A DNA stretch of 64,000 nucleotides from Oxalobacteraceae bacterium (GCA_027484285.1 JAIXTG010000329.1:1-64000), one strand, 5' to 3'; numbered from the stretch's first letter, positions 1 through 9,237 are shown. Made by a program: numbers and translations. Notes: a model not told the origin generated them from the sequence alone.

Positions 1-119
1 GCCTGGTTGCAGCGTGTGCGTTCGCGTCAATCAGGTCAAAACCAAAAGACGACACTACGCATGTAGAACTGTCTGTAGAGTACTTCTGGACGCGGGTTCG
101 ATTCCCGCCGCCTCCACCA
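1..119 (+). ncRNA. ssrA: tmRNA (ssrA), 3' end only; 5' part lies outside the window
   Basis: Characteristic tmRNA 3' region ending ...GGACGCGGGTTCGATTCCCGCCGCCTCCACCA (T-arm plus CCA). Confidence 0.9.
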
Positions 120-125
120 ATAATG

Positions 126-158
126 AAACCCCAACCGTTCTCGGTTGGGGTTTTTTCT
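126..158 (+). terminator. Rho-independent terminator after tmRNA
   Basis: AAACCCCAACCG-TTCT-CGGTTGGGGTTTTTT stem-loop with T tract. Confidence 0.9.
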
Positions 159-497
159 TGCCCGATCGCGCCGGTTCCCGCGTGTTGTTGGGGGCTCCTG
201 CGGAAGCCTGCGGACTTCGCCGGTCAGCCTCCCAGCCCGTTCCGGGCCACATTCCACTCTCTCTTAGCCATTCCTCGCTCCGACCTCGCTCCCTGAAAGT
301 TGCCCGAAGTCCGCAAGGGCCACAAGTCAGCGCCATACAGATCAAAGGGTTACGCGCGGACGAATCAAGCGGTTGGATTGCAGCATCGGGTGGCGAAGGA
401 CACGCTGCGGGTGCGTTTCGTCGGTAGTTATCGAGAACTACCGACATGTCGCAACGCGAAAGTACGTGCTTGGATGGTGGCTAAGATAAGGAACCTC

Positions 498-527
498 TTG
501 TCAGGACAATGTCCGGACGAGTACAAT
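498..527 (+). promoter_or_regulatory. Promoter/operator of the TA pair
   Basis: TTGTCA (498-503), 18-bp spacer, TACAAT (522-527); palindrome GTCCGGAC (511-518) within the spacer. Confidence 0.5.
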
Positions 528-559
528 AAAGGAATCCAATATCAGTCCGGAGGGGCACC

Positions 560-838
560 ATGAGCACCCTGAATCTTTCCAAGACCGAACGCATTGACGT
601 TCGTGCCAGCACGCCGGTCAAGCAGCTGCTTCAAGAAGCCGCACGCGCCTGCCACAAGAACGTCAGCGAGTTCCTGCTCGACGCGGGCGTGACGGCGGCC
701 GCGCAGACGCTGGCGGATCGTCGCCAGTTCGTGCTGGACGACACACAGTGGCAGGCCTTCCAGGAGGCGCTGGACCGCCCGGTGCAAAGCAAGCCGCGTC
801 TGAAGAAGTTGCTGCGTGAACCTGGGGTGCTGGATTGA
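560..838 (+). CDS. DUF1778 (TacA-like, RHH) antitoxin
   Basis: MSTLNLSKTERIDVRASTPVKQLLQEAARACHKNVSEFLLDAG is typical DUF1778; stop overlaps the next gene. Confidence 0.85.
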   Translation: MSTLNLSKTERIDVRASTPVKQLLQEAARACHKNVSEFLLDAGVTAAAQTLADRRQFVLDDTQWQAFQEALDRPVQSKPRLKKLLREPGVLD

Positions 839-1338
839 GCAATGACTACTCGCCCGTTCGCAAGCTGGCTGCAACGGATCAGGTCGATGCGTTCGACTGC
901 GGCCAGGCCGCGCTGAACCAGTTCCTGCAGCGCTACGCGCTCGTCAACCAGAAGGCCAACAGCGCGCAGACCTATGTCTGCTGCCAGGGTGACGTGGTGG
1001 TCGGCTTCTACAGCCTAGCCGTTGGTAGCGTCGATCCGGAAGCCACGCCGTCGAGAGTGATGAAGGGGCTGGCGCGCCACCCGGTGCCGGTCATGATCCT
1101 GGCCCGGCTCGCCGTGGACAAGGAGCATCAGCGTAAAGGTCTGGGCCAGGCCTTGCTCAAGGATGCACTGCTGCGCACCGCACAGGCCGCCGACATTGCG
1201 GGTATCCGCTGCCTGTTGGTCCATGCCAAGGACGACGCAGCACGGCAGTGGTACGAATCGTGGGAATTCGACCCCAGCCCGACTGATCCGTACCATCTGT
1301 TCCTGATGCTCAAGGATCTCAAAGGCATGTTGAGCTGA
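835..1338 (+). CDS. GNAT N-acetyltransferase toxin (TacT-like)
   Basis: GNAT motifs (LARLAVDKEHQRKGLGQALLKDALLRT), coupled to the DUF1778 gene. Confidence 0.85.
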   Translation: MSNDYSPVRKLAATDQVDAFDCGQAALNQFLQRYALVNQKANSAQTYVCCQGDVVVGFYSLAVGSVDPEATPSRVMKGLARHPVPVMILARLAVDKEHQRKGLGQALLKDALLRTAQAADIAGIRCLLVHAKDDAARQWYESWEFDPSPTDPYHLFLMLKDLKGMLS

Positions 1339-1355
1339 GGTGGTGTCTCCACCTC
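1337..1355. terminator. Hairpin between convergent genes (bidirectional terminator-like)
   Basis: GAGGTGG-TGTCT-CCACCTC. Confidence 0.5.
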
Positions 1356-1785
1356 AGAGTCCGACTCTCTCCCGCTGCTCATCCCACAGCGCTGGCGGAT
1401 CAACCGCCAGATCAAACAGCGTGACGTGGTTCGGCAATTCGTCGTCCAGGATGGCCGCCACGATGTCGGGTGCCAGCGTGGTCAGGTTGACCATCCGGCT
1501 GACGTAGCTGTTGTCGATCCCCTCCCGCGTGGCGATTTCCTTCAAGGACTTCGCTTCCCCCGATTCCAGCATCGCCAGCCAGCGGTGACCCCTGGCCAGC
1601 GCCAATTGAATGGAGGTCGGTGCCACGTCCCATGGTCTGACCGGTGCAGTCTCACCGTTCGGGAGAGTGACCAGCTTGCGGCCGCTGCGCCGCTTGATCT
1701 GGATCGGCACAGACAGAGTTAGCCGGCCATCACTCGCCTCAACGATGTCCGGCTCGCCAGTTTTCTGGATGCGGATGTCGCTCAT
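1354..1785 (-). CDS. Small HTH/ParB-like protein of the recombinase-DUF2924 module
   Basis: LKEIATREGIDNSYVSRMVNLTTLAPDIVAAIL is a KorB/ParB-like HTH; overlaps recombinase stop. Confidence 0.6.
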   Translation of the reverse strand: MSDIRIQKTGEPDIVEASDGRLTLSVPIQIKRRSGRKLVTLPNGETAPVRPWDVAPTSIQLALARGHRWLAMLESGEAKSLKEIATREGIDNSYVSRMVNLTTLAPDIVAAILDDELPNHVTLFDLAVDPPALWDEQRERVGL

Positions 1786-3137
1786 GCCAACGCCTCCGCT
1801 TGTTGCTCGACCGGCTCGGGACGCAGTTCAAGCACCAGCCGCTCGATGCCGTTGGCGCGCAATCGCACCTCGAGGTCATTGGGCGACACGATCACCTTCT
1901 CGACCAGCAATTTCACGATCCGGGTCTGCTCCGCCGGGAACAGTTGATCCCAAATCGCGTCGAGTCGGGTCATGGCCACGGTGATCTTGGCCTCGTCCAG
2001 CGTTGGGTCGAGCTTGATCGCTTGCGGCAGCATGTCGCCGAGCAGATTCGGGGCACGCAGGATGGCACGCAGTTGGTCGAGCACCGCCGATTCGAGTTCT
2101 GCGGCAGGCAGTCGCGGCAGACCCGAGGCGCCCGCGTGTTCCTTGGCGTCGCGCTGGGGCACGTAGTAACGGTAGCGTCGGCCATTCTTCTTGGTGGTGT
2201 GCCACGGCGACAGCGCACGGCCGTCGTTGCCGAACACGATGCCCTTGAGTAGATAGGGAACCTTGGCCCGCGTCGTGTTGCCCCGCACCCGGCCGTTGGT
2301 ATCGAGGATCGCGTGGACGCTGTCCCACAGTTCGCGGCTGATGATGGGCGGATGCTCGGCCTGGTACCACTGGTCCTTGTGCCGCAACTCGCCAAGGTAG
2401 GTTCGGTTGCTCAGGAGCTTGTAGATGTGACCCTTGTCGATCGGCCTGCCATCGCGGGTCTTACCGTCTTGCGTGGTCCACGTCTTCGACGTCACGCCAT
2501 CCAGTTTTAGCTCTTTAACCAGTGCGGTGCTGGACCCGAGTTCGACGAAGCGCTGGAAGATGTGCCGGATCAGCTTGGCCTCACGCTCGTTGGGCACCAA
2601 CCGCCGGTTCTCGACGTCGTAGCCCAGCGGCGGCACGCCGCCCATCCACATGCCCTTGCGCTTGCTGGCGGCGATCTTGTCGCGGATGCGCTCGCCAGTG
2701 ACCTCGCGCTCGAACTGCGCGAAGGAGAGCAGGATGTTCAGCATCAACCGGCCCATCGAGGTCGTAGTGTTGAACTGCTGGGTGACCGACACGAACGACA
2801 CGCCGTAGCGCTCGAACACCTCGACCATCTTGGAGAAGTCCGCCAGGCTACGCGTCAGGCGGTCGATCTTGTAGATGACGACCACGTCAATCTTGCCAGC
2901 TTCGATGTCCGCCATCATGCGCTGGAGCGCCGGGCGCTCCATGTTGCCGCCAGAAAAGGCGGGATCATCGTAATCGTCGGCGACCGGAATCCAACCCTCC
3001 GCGCGCTGGCTGGCGATGTAGGCGTGACCGGCATCGCGCTGAGCATCGATGGAGTTGTATTCCTGGTCCAGCCCTTCATCGGTGGATTTGCGCGTGTAGA
3101 CCGCGCAGCGCATGCGGCGCTTCAAGACTTCGCTCAT
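1782..3137 (-). CDS. Large serine recombinase (resolvase N-term, recombinase, zinc ribbon)
   Basis: YTRKSTDEGLDQEYNSIDAQRDAG..., IYKIDRLTRSLADFSKMVEVFERYGVSFVSVTQQFNTTTSMGRL; start ATG at 3137 chosen over upstream in-frame starts. Confidence 0.9.
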   Translation of the reverse strand: MSEVLKRRMRCAVYTRKSTDEGLDQEYNSIDAQRDAGHAYIASQRAEGWIPVADDYDDPAFSGGNMERPALQRMMADIEAGKIDVVVIYKIDRLTRSLADFSKMVEVFERYGVSFVSVTQQFNTTTSMGRLMLNILLSFAQFEREVTGERIRDKIAASKRKGMWMGGVPPLGYDVENRRLVPNEREAKLIRHIFQRFVELGSSTALVKELKLDGVTSKTWTTQDGKTRDGRPIDKGHIYKLLSNRTYLGELRHKDQWYQAEHPPIISRELWDSVHAILDTNGRVRGNTTRAKVPYLLKGIVFGNDGRALSPWHTTKKNGRRYRYYVPQRDAKEHAGASGLPRLPAAELESAVLDQLRAILRAPNLLGDMLPQAIKLDPTLDEAKITVAMTRLDAIWDQLFPAEQTRIVKLLVEKVIVSPNDLEVRLRANGIERLVLELRPEPVEQQAEALA

Positions 3138-3640
3138 CGACCACCTCTCTTCTTGGTGGCGGGCTTGGCCTTGGCGTTGGACGGTGGCTTGAGGCCAAAG
3201 AACAGCGGACCCGACCAGCGCATGCCTGTGATTTCGCGGGCGATCATCGAGAGGCTCGGGCACATGCGGCCCTGGAAGTCATATTGGCCGTCGGCGGTCG
3301 CGATCACGCGGTACTCGACGCCTTTGTATTCACGGACCAGCACCGTGCCTGCGGCCGGACGGTAGTCGCGGTCGCGCTTTTTCACCTTGCCAGTTTCGAC
3401 CAAAGATTGGATGCGACGCTGATTGCGATCCAGCAGATTGGCGTTGACCTTGCGGAACTCAAGCTCCTGCAGTCGGTAGGCAATCCGGCGTTCGAGGAAC
3501 TGGCGGTTGTGGGTGGGTGTGTCGCCACCGACCAGCTTCTGCCAGAGTGCCCGGATCTCTGCCATCGGCATCTCGGGCAGCCTGGCGATCTGCGCCGCCA
3601 CCGACGGCGGCGTGGAAAATAATGGTGTTTGTGTACTCAT
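3134..3640 (-). CDS. DUF2924 domain protein
   Basis: ARLPEMPMAEIRALWQKLVGGDTPTHNRQFLERRIAYRLQEL; overlaps recombinase start. Confidence 0.8.
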   Translation of the reverse strand: MSTQTPLFSTPPSVAAQIARLPEMPMAEIRALWQKLVGGDTPTHNRQFLERRIAYRLQELEFRKVNANLLDRNQRRIQSLVETGKVKKRDRDYRPAAGTVLVREYKGVEYRVIATADGQYDFQGRMCPSLSMIAREITGMRWSGPLFFGLKPPSNAKAKPATKKRGGR

Positions 3641-3855
3641 TTGGACTCCGTAGTTGTCTTGTTGACGGGGTCTGCATGAACGCGCTGGTTGCCAGAGAAG
3701 CCAAGCTCAAACTCGCTCGCTTCTGTCCTGGCTGCGGACTGTTCTGTGCCGGTGATACGCAGGCGTGCCAGGCCGTTGGCCAGCAACGACGCGATCTCGT
3801 GGCGACGCTGTTCCGGCGTCATCCGCTCCGGTGGTAGATGGTTGATTTGATGCAT
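3637..3855 (-). CDS. Small conserved protein upstream of DUF2924
   Basis: Short ORF overlapping the DUF2924 start: MTPEQRRHEIASLLANGLARLR. Confidence 0.6.
   Translation of the reverse strand: MHQINHLPPERMTPEQRRHEIASLLANGLARLRITGTEQSAARTEASEFELGFSGNQRVHADPVNKTTTESK
3669..3707 (-). repeat. Dispersed bipartite element, copy A
   Basis: Plus strand: GAACGCGCTGGT-TGCCAGA-GAAGCCAAGC; just upstream of the DUF2924 start. Confidence 0.75.
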
Positions 3856-3980
3856 TGGTGGCGGTCCTCTCGGTCAAACTCACATGCAGTGAAATTGTCC
3901 GGATGGACTGCCGCCGACACCATGAGGGAGTTTCGGAGCCGTGCGAACCGATGCGGGTTGCTGCGAAAAGCAGGTCCCTT

Positions 3981-5201
3981 TTAGCTCGCCAGATGACGGG
4001 CGAGGATGGTCTTCATCAACGAATTGCCTGGCTGGGTGCTGGCGATCATGTCCCGGATCTGCTCGTTGACCTGCTGGGTTGGCAACCCAGCGTTCTCCGC
4101 CGCCTGCGTGACTGCCGAATAAGCATCGAGCACATCAGCGCCGGTGATCTCATAGCCGTGTCCAAGAGAGATCCAACGCAACGCGGCGAGGCCTGCGGCG
4201 AGCGCGAATGCTGGCTGCTTCTCGGCGTAGTCACGGGCAGCGCGCGTCAGCGTGCGTGGATCGGTCGGGCTGCGCGTGCCCAGCTCGATCGCCGCATTGA
4301 ACAAACCCGCATCCTTGGCAGCGGCGAACCACTTGCCCTCGGCGCCAGGCGTGCTGGCTACCAGGTCGCGTAGGATCTCTTCCGGCTGCTTATGGGGATA
4401 CTTCTTGGCAATGGCGCGAAACGTCGCCAGGTTCGTTGTGCCCTGATTCGCCTCGATGGCGTAGCGGCGGTAGGCCTCGTCGAGCAAGCCCGAGGACAAC
4501 AGGATTTCTTCGCAGGCCTGGGCAATCTGCCAGCCAGGATCATTGAGACCGCGCGACTCCTCGGCATAGCGGATCGCCTCCGCCTTCCTGCCCATCGCTG
4601 CCAATGCCTTCACGCCCCAGCGCCGATCGTGCCACCACTTGAACCGCGCCTTGTCGAGTAACGCCAACAGTTCCTGGTGGCGGCCCGCCGCGTACATCGA
4701 TGCTAGGCAAGCGCTGGTGCCTTTGAAAAATCCATGTCCGGAAGCCTTCGGGCTCCACACGCTCTCGACGACCGGTAAAAACTCATCGGCCCAGTGCGAC
4801 GCCAGTTCCGGCGTCACGCATAACTCTCCCCAGTAATCGCCGAGCACTTCGATGTAGGGTATCTCGTCTTCCTGCAGCGCTTGCCACAAGCGTCCGAGCC
4901 AGCGTAGTCGCAGCTTCGGCTCGACATCGGCCTTGGCAATGATCGGCACCAGTGCGTCGATGGCCTTGTTGACCGCCGAGCCCAGGGCACCCGAGGAACT
5001 ATCAACCTGCTCGAGCGCCGGGGACAACTTTTCGAGGAGTTGCACCGCACCCTCGGCCGCGAGCAGCGGCTCCTTGCGCGCGACCTGCTTGATTTCCGCG
5101 AGGGCTTCCTTGATACGCTGAATTGGCGTATCGGATCGCCAGCCGAAGGCGTGACGACGGAAGCGGGAACTGAACTGCCATTTGTGCGCGCTCACGACCA
5201 A
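3981..5201 (-). CDS. Hypothetical protein, helical TPR-like (406 aa)
   Basis: Long ORF in operon with ImmA/IrrE and XRE genes; helical repeat-like composition. Confidence 0.7.
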   Translation of the reverse strand: MVVSAHKWQFSSRFRRHAFGWRSDTPIQRIKEALAEIKQVARKEPLLAAEGAVQLLEKLSPALEQVDSSSGALGSAVNKAIDALVPIIAKADVEPKLRLRWLGRLWQALQEDEIPYIEVLGDYWGELCVTPELASHWADEFLPVVESVWSPKASGHGFFKGTSACLASMYAAGRHQELLALLDKARFKWWHDRRWGVKALAAMGRKAEAIRYAEESRGLNDPGWQIAQACEEILLSSGLLDEAYRRYAIEANQGTTNLATFRAIAKKYPHKQPEEILRDLVASTPGAEGKWFAAAKDAGLFNAAIELGTRSPTDPRTLTRAARDYAEKQPAFALAAGLAALRWISLGHGYEITGADVLDAYSAVTQAAENAGLPTQQVNEQIRDMIASTQPGNSLMKTILARHLAS

Positions 5202-5212
5202 TTCCTCATGAT

Positions 5213-6124
5213 CTATCGCACAGGGTACTGGCCGTTGCGGATGAATCGATCAAAGGTATCCTCCTCTGCCTCTTCATCATCATGCCGAGGCCGTTGCCAT
5301 TCGGCGTCGGGCATCAACAGCAGCGTCAGAGTGTAGTCGTACTGCCCCGCCACCCGGGTCATTTCAGTGACGGGCATGCTGGTGGGTTCGCGTGGAAACC
5401 AGTCCTGTGCTCGGCCCGTCTGTTGATCGCCTGCATCCCAGCCGTTGTAGCTGTGAGCCAACGCTTGTCGAGGCAACTCGATGGTGTTCTTGCGGGTGGC
5501 GAAGTAAGCGCCGGACCGTAGTGCCGCCTCGTTCGACTTGGCCCACAGCATGTGATCATCACGGCTGGCCACCAACACGGCGCGCTTCGGGGCGATTTCG
5601 GTCCAGCGCAAGGCTGCAGCCGTCAGCGAAACGCCGTAGCGATCCGCGCAGTGACTCAGCAGATCGAAGCTGATCGACTGCCCATCCACCTGGCGCCGGA
5701 AGTCGTCCAGCGGCATCAGCAGGGTCGAAGCAAACAAGTCCGCTTCTGACTCGATGTCGCGCTCGTTGTTGTCGCCCGTTTCGATGTCGCCGTCGCCGCA
5801 CTCGAATAGGTCCCGCTGGTGGCGGTGCAGGATGTAGTGGCCGAACTCATGCGCGATCGTGAAGCGCTTGCGGCCCTCCGAAGGGGTGGCACTGTTGTAT
5901 AGGAGCAGCCACTTCGAGCGCGCCTTATTGGCTTTCAGCAGACCATCGAAACCGTCGAGATCTTCGCCCTGGACCTTGTCGATCGGCGAGTCTGAAAAGC
6001 ACTGGCGGGAATACTCCAGCGCCAGCTCGTCAACCTTGACCGGAAAACGATCCGCACCGAGCACCGTGTTGAGCATGGACGAGATGCGATTGGCCTCGGC
6101 CATGGGCTTCTTCGCCTCCGTCAT
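5213..6124 (-). CDS. ImmA/IrrE family metallopeptidase
   Basis: KRFTIAHEFGHYILHRHQ contains HEXXH zinc site. Confidence 0.9.
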   Translation of the reverse strand: MTEAKKPMAEANRISSMLNTVLGADRFPVKVDELALEYSRQCFSDSPIDKVQGEDLDGFDGLLKANKARSKWLLLYNSATPSEGRKRFTIAHEFGHYILHRHQRDLFECGDGDIETGDNNERDIESEADLFASTLLMPLDDFRRQVDGQSISFDLLSHCADRYGVSLTAAALRWTEIAPKRAVLVASRDDHMLWAKSNEAALRSGAYFATRKNTIELPRQALAHSYNGWDAGDQQTGRAQDWFPREPTSMPVTEMTRVAGQYDYTLTLLLMPDAEWQRPRHDDEEAEEDTFDRFIRNGQYPVR

Positions 6125-6441
6125 TCATCTTCCCAGGCATCGAGGATCTTGCGGATCTTCTTTTTGTCCGGCTCCGACATGGTTTTGTACTTGCGGAAGA
6201 AGGCCTCGTCGAGCACTTCCTCGTCCGGGGTGGTTGCCGACTCGGTCAGCAGGAACTCCGTGGTGACCTCAAGGACGGCGGCGATCTTGCCGATCTTCTC
6301 GGCCGATGGCTTTGGGTCGTCTTTGTTTTCCAGTTCCCAGATGTAGCTCTTGCTGGAGTCGGTCAGTTCGGCCAACTGTTCCAGGCTGAGCTTCTTTTGC
6401 TTCCGCAGTGCGCGGATCTTGTCCCCCAGGGGCGATGGCAC
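6121..6441 (-). CDS. XRE-family transcriptional regulator (candidate prophage repressor)
   Basis: GDKIRALRKQKKLSLEQLAELTDSSKSYIWELENKDDPKPSAEKIGKIAAVL; GTG start at 6441 inferred. Confidence 0.85.
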   Translation of the reverse strand: MPSPLGDKIRALRKQKKLSLEQLAELTDSSKSYIWELENKDDPKPSAEKIGKIAAVLEVTTEFLLTESATTPDEEVLDEAFFRKYKTMSEPDKKKIRKILDAWEDE

Positions 6442-6486
6442 CGGTATTTCCTCATTTGTTGGCTTCAATCCTAAAATAATACCACT

Positions 6487-6562
6487 GTACCGAACGAATT
6501 CGTACCTGCTTGACAAACCTATAACCGCTCCGCGACAATCTAAATCGTTCGGTACACCGAAC
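6487..6562. promoter_or_regulatory. Divergent promoter/operator region
   Basis: 11-bp perfect inverted repeat GTACCGAACGA (6487-6497)/TCGTTCGGTAC (6545-6555), extra half-site ACCGAAC (6556-6562), TTGACA (6510-6515)-18 bp-GACAAT (6534-6539). Confidence 0.6.
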
Positions 6563-6645
6563 TTCATCGGTCTGCACACCCCAACAAGAAGAAGGGGCCG
6601 TCGAGGCTGATACCAAGCCGATCCAAACCTTTGAGGGGTATGTAG

Positions 6646-7875
6646 ATGAACGATGCAGAAAACCTGAGCAAGCTCCTGGGCCACCTGCCACCGGCGGTGT
6701 TCCGTGAATTTATGGTGGATGAATTCGGCCTGGCCATGCCGGACGCGGACGCCAAGAAGCCCAAGAAAGAACAGCGTGAGCAGATGGAGGCTGTGCTCGC
6801 GGCTCTTGGGGTGGGCGAGCGGCAGCGGATCGAAGAAGTGGCCGAACGGATCGTGCTGCTGTCGGACGGCGCCGGCCAGGACGTCATCGACGGCTTTAAG
6901 GACGACATCTTCGATGACGCGGCCCGGGAAACCTTCGCAGCGATTCCGAACCAGTACGAGCGGGCGCTGTGGCTGCACGTCCATGAACCCGTGATCTTCG
7001 AGGAAGCCCTCAACGCCCGACAGGCCGACGTGTTCCGGCAAAGCGCCTCCTGCTACTCCGGTTTCATGGCACCTGCCAATCTGGTGGTACTCGACGACGC
7101 GACGGCCAAGGCGGCATTCCACCAAACCGTCGCCCAGCAACTCGGGTGCTCCGATGACGCGGTCGCGATCCAGATCTTCAAGCGTCTGCGGCCCGACACG
7201 CAGACCGGCGAGGATGTGGATCTGTACCAGATCAGCATCCATCACAACCGCCCACCGGAAATCATCGACTGCGTGCAGGCGAGCGAATTGGTGCCCCAGG
7301 AAGTGATCCGGGCGGTGTCTTCGCACATCACATACGAGCCGGCCAATGGGCACCTGGAGGTGCTGTCGAAAGATACGGCTGGCCGGGAAGCATTGGCGCG
7401 CATCGTGGCCGACTCCCTGCTGCAATCGCCCATCACCGGCGAGAAGATCCCGCTCAAACAATACGACTACCAGAGCTTGGCGGCGCCGCGAAATTTCGAT
7501 TTGTCCGGCGAGCCGGTAGCGTTCGTCAAGGTCGTCGAGCTCGGTTACGCCGCCGGAAATGGGCGGTCGCTCCTGGTGAAGATCTGGACCAAGGACGTCG
7601 ATGACATCTATGCGGCCGCCCGGTCGTTGATCGGCCCCGCCTTCGACTTCCGCGATCACCACCTCAACTACGCCAAGCTGTCCATCAAGCTGAAAAAGGT
7701 CGGCAAGGACCGCGCACGGACGATTACCGTGATCCTGCGTGACGACAACAAGTGCAACATCAAGACCAAGCGGGAAAAGGACCGGGCGCTGTGCGACCGA
7801 CTGCTGGCCAAATGGCATCTTGTGAAGGAGATCGGCCATGTCGTCGAAGCCCCTGCCGACACAGTCGCTGCTTGA
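6646..7875 (+). CDS. Hypothetical protein (409 aa)
   Basis: Long ORF divergent from XRE gene; overlaps next gene. Confidence 0.75.
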   Translation: MNDAENLSKLLGHLPPAVFREFMVDEFGLAMPDADAKKPKKEQREQMEAVLAALGVGERQRIEEVAERIVLLSDGAGQDVIDGFKDDIFDDAARETFAAIPNQYERALWLHVHEPVIFEEALNARQADVFRQSASCYSGFMAPANLVVLDDATAKAAFHQTVAQQLGCSDDAVAIQIFKRLRPDTQTGEDVDLYQISIHHNRPPEIIDCVQASELVPQEVIRAVSSHITYEPANGHLEVLSKDTAGREALARIVADSLLQSPITGEKIPLKQYDYQSLAAPRNFDLSGEPVAFVKVVELGYAAGNGRSLLVKIWTKDVDDIYAAARSLIGPAFDFRDHHLNYAKLSIKLKKVGKDRARTITVILRDDNKCNIKTKREKDRALCDRLLAKWHLVKEIGHVVEAPADTVAA

Positions 7876-8842
7876 ACTGATCGACCTGTTCGAGCAGTCT
7901 GGGCAGCCGATTGCCGACGGCGACGGACTGCGGCTTCGTGGGGTGCCCGGGTGGAGTGTCCTTGGACGGACATCTTTGACGCCGAAGCTGCTGGAGCAGT
8001 GGACCGACTGCGTCGGCTACGCCGGGAGTTACCCTGCATCGCTCGACGACGAACTTGTCAATGCTGACCTGACCGAAGATGAGCAGGCTGATCGGTATCG
8101 CTACCGCTGTCCTCAGACTTTTCGGTGGAAGTTTGTCCCCGCCGCCGAAGTCGCCGTCTACAGCGTTCGACCAGCAGCAATCCTGAGCACCATCGCCGAT
8201 CTCCTGGGTATCGCGCAGGCTCTGCGAAAAGGGATCGATGCGCCGCTGCTGGACGATGCCCTCTGGCATTTGGGGAAGGCACGAATCGGCCCCGCGCTGA
8301 CAGACGTCTGGCTCGTTCGCGGCTTGGCGCACTCCGTCGAAGAGGTATTTCGCCACTTCAGCCAGACAAGTCTTCCTGACCAGGGTCTGATCTTGTCGTC
8401 TGGCGGTGTATTGCCGCAGTTTGTGCGCCCACCTCGCAGTTACCGATTCGCATCGCTACGAGCTGCAATCGTCGACTACGTCGCCACGCCGTGCATCGAC
8501 ATGGATCTCCTGCATCGCATCCTGGCCGCTTCGCCCGATGGCGCGATCCGCCCCGTGTTGCCGGTGCACTTCGACGAGTACACCAACACGCTGACCATCC
8601 GCACCAAGACCAAGCCCTGGACGATCAAAGGAGAGCGTCAGGCTGCGGCAGTCCGCTACATGTTCGAACAGGCCATCAACGACAGATGGCTCCTTCCCGC
8701 TGCCGAAATTCTCGGTGCAGCCTATGCCGACAAGAAGACCGCTCGCAGCCAGCGCATGCAGAACCTGTTTAGCGGCAACACGGAGTGGGAGGACTACATC
8801 GACAACCCTGAGAAGGGAAAGTATGGCTTCCGCCGAGATTGA
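7838..8842 (+). CDS. Hypothetical protein (334 aa)
   Basis: Long ORF overlapping the 409-aa gene, followed by a terminator. Confidence 0.75.
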   Translation: MSSKPLPTQSLLELIDLFEQSGQPIADGDGLRLRGVPGWSVLGRTSLTPKLLEQWTDCVGYAGSYPASLDDELVNADLTEDEQADRYRYRCPQTFRWKFVPAAEVAVYSVRPAAILSTIADLLGIAQALRKGIDAPLLDDALWHLGKARIGPALTDVWLVRGLAHSVEEVFRHFSQTSLPDQGLILSSGGVLPQFVRPPRSYRFASLRAAIVDYVATPCIDMDLLHRILAASPDGAIRPVLPVHFDEYTNTLTIRTKTKPWTIKGERQAAAVRYMFEQAINDRWLLPAAEILGAAYADKKTARSQRMQNLFSGNTEWEDYIDNPEKGKYGFRRD

Positions 8843-8870
8843 CCGGCCACCAGTTGGCAGCAGCACGCAC

Positions 8871-8892
8871 AACCGCCTTCGGGCGGTTTTTT
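8871..8892 (+). terminator. Rho-independent terminator
   Basis: AACCGCC-TTCG-GGCGGTTTTTT. Confidence 0.85.
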
Positions 8893-9024
8893 GCTTTCTG
8901 GCCCCCGCTTTTCCCCGCAGAAGCTGCGCCCGTACATCAGCCCGTACATGGCGGCGGCAGACGCCCGCACAGGCCGACTTCGAAACTGACCTCATGAATT
9001 CGCAACAACCAGAAGGAGTGCATC

Positions 9025-9237
9025 GTGAGTGTCAAACATCTGAATCAAGGCCAACTGGCCGAACGCTGGGGAGTCAGCGAAGCCACGCTTGAGCGCTGGC
9101 GTTCCGAGGGAATCGGTCCGGTATTTCTGAAGCTGCAAGGTCGCGTCGCCTATCGCATCGAGGACATCGAAGCCTACGAGGCAGAGAGCCTGCGCAAGAG
9201 CACCTCTGAACGCGTCAATGCTGGAGGTGCGGCATGA
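9025..9237 (+). CDS. HTH (MerR/excisionase-like) DNA-binding protein
   Basis: LNQGQLAERWGVSEATLERWRSEGIGPVFLKLQGRVAYRIEDIEAYE. Confidence 0.75.
   Translation: MSVKHLNQGQLAERWGVSEATLERWRSEGIGPVFLKLQGRVAYRIEDIEAYEAESLRKSTSERVNAGGAA

Noticed and set aside
6121-7839. 572-aa minus-strand ORF
   Set aside because: Only its C-terminal ~106 aa is a real XRE regulator; the rest is antisense to the 409-aa gene and low-complexity.
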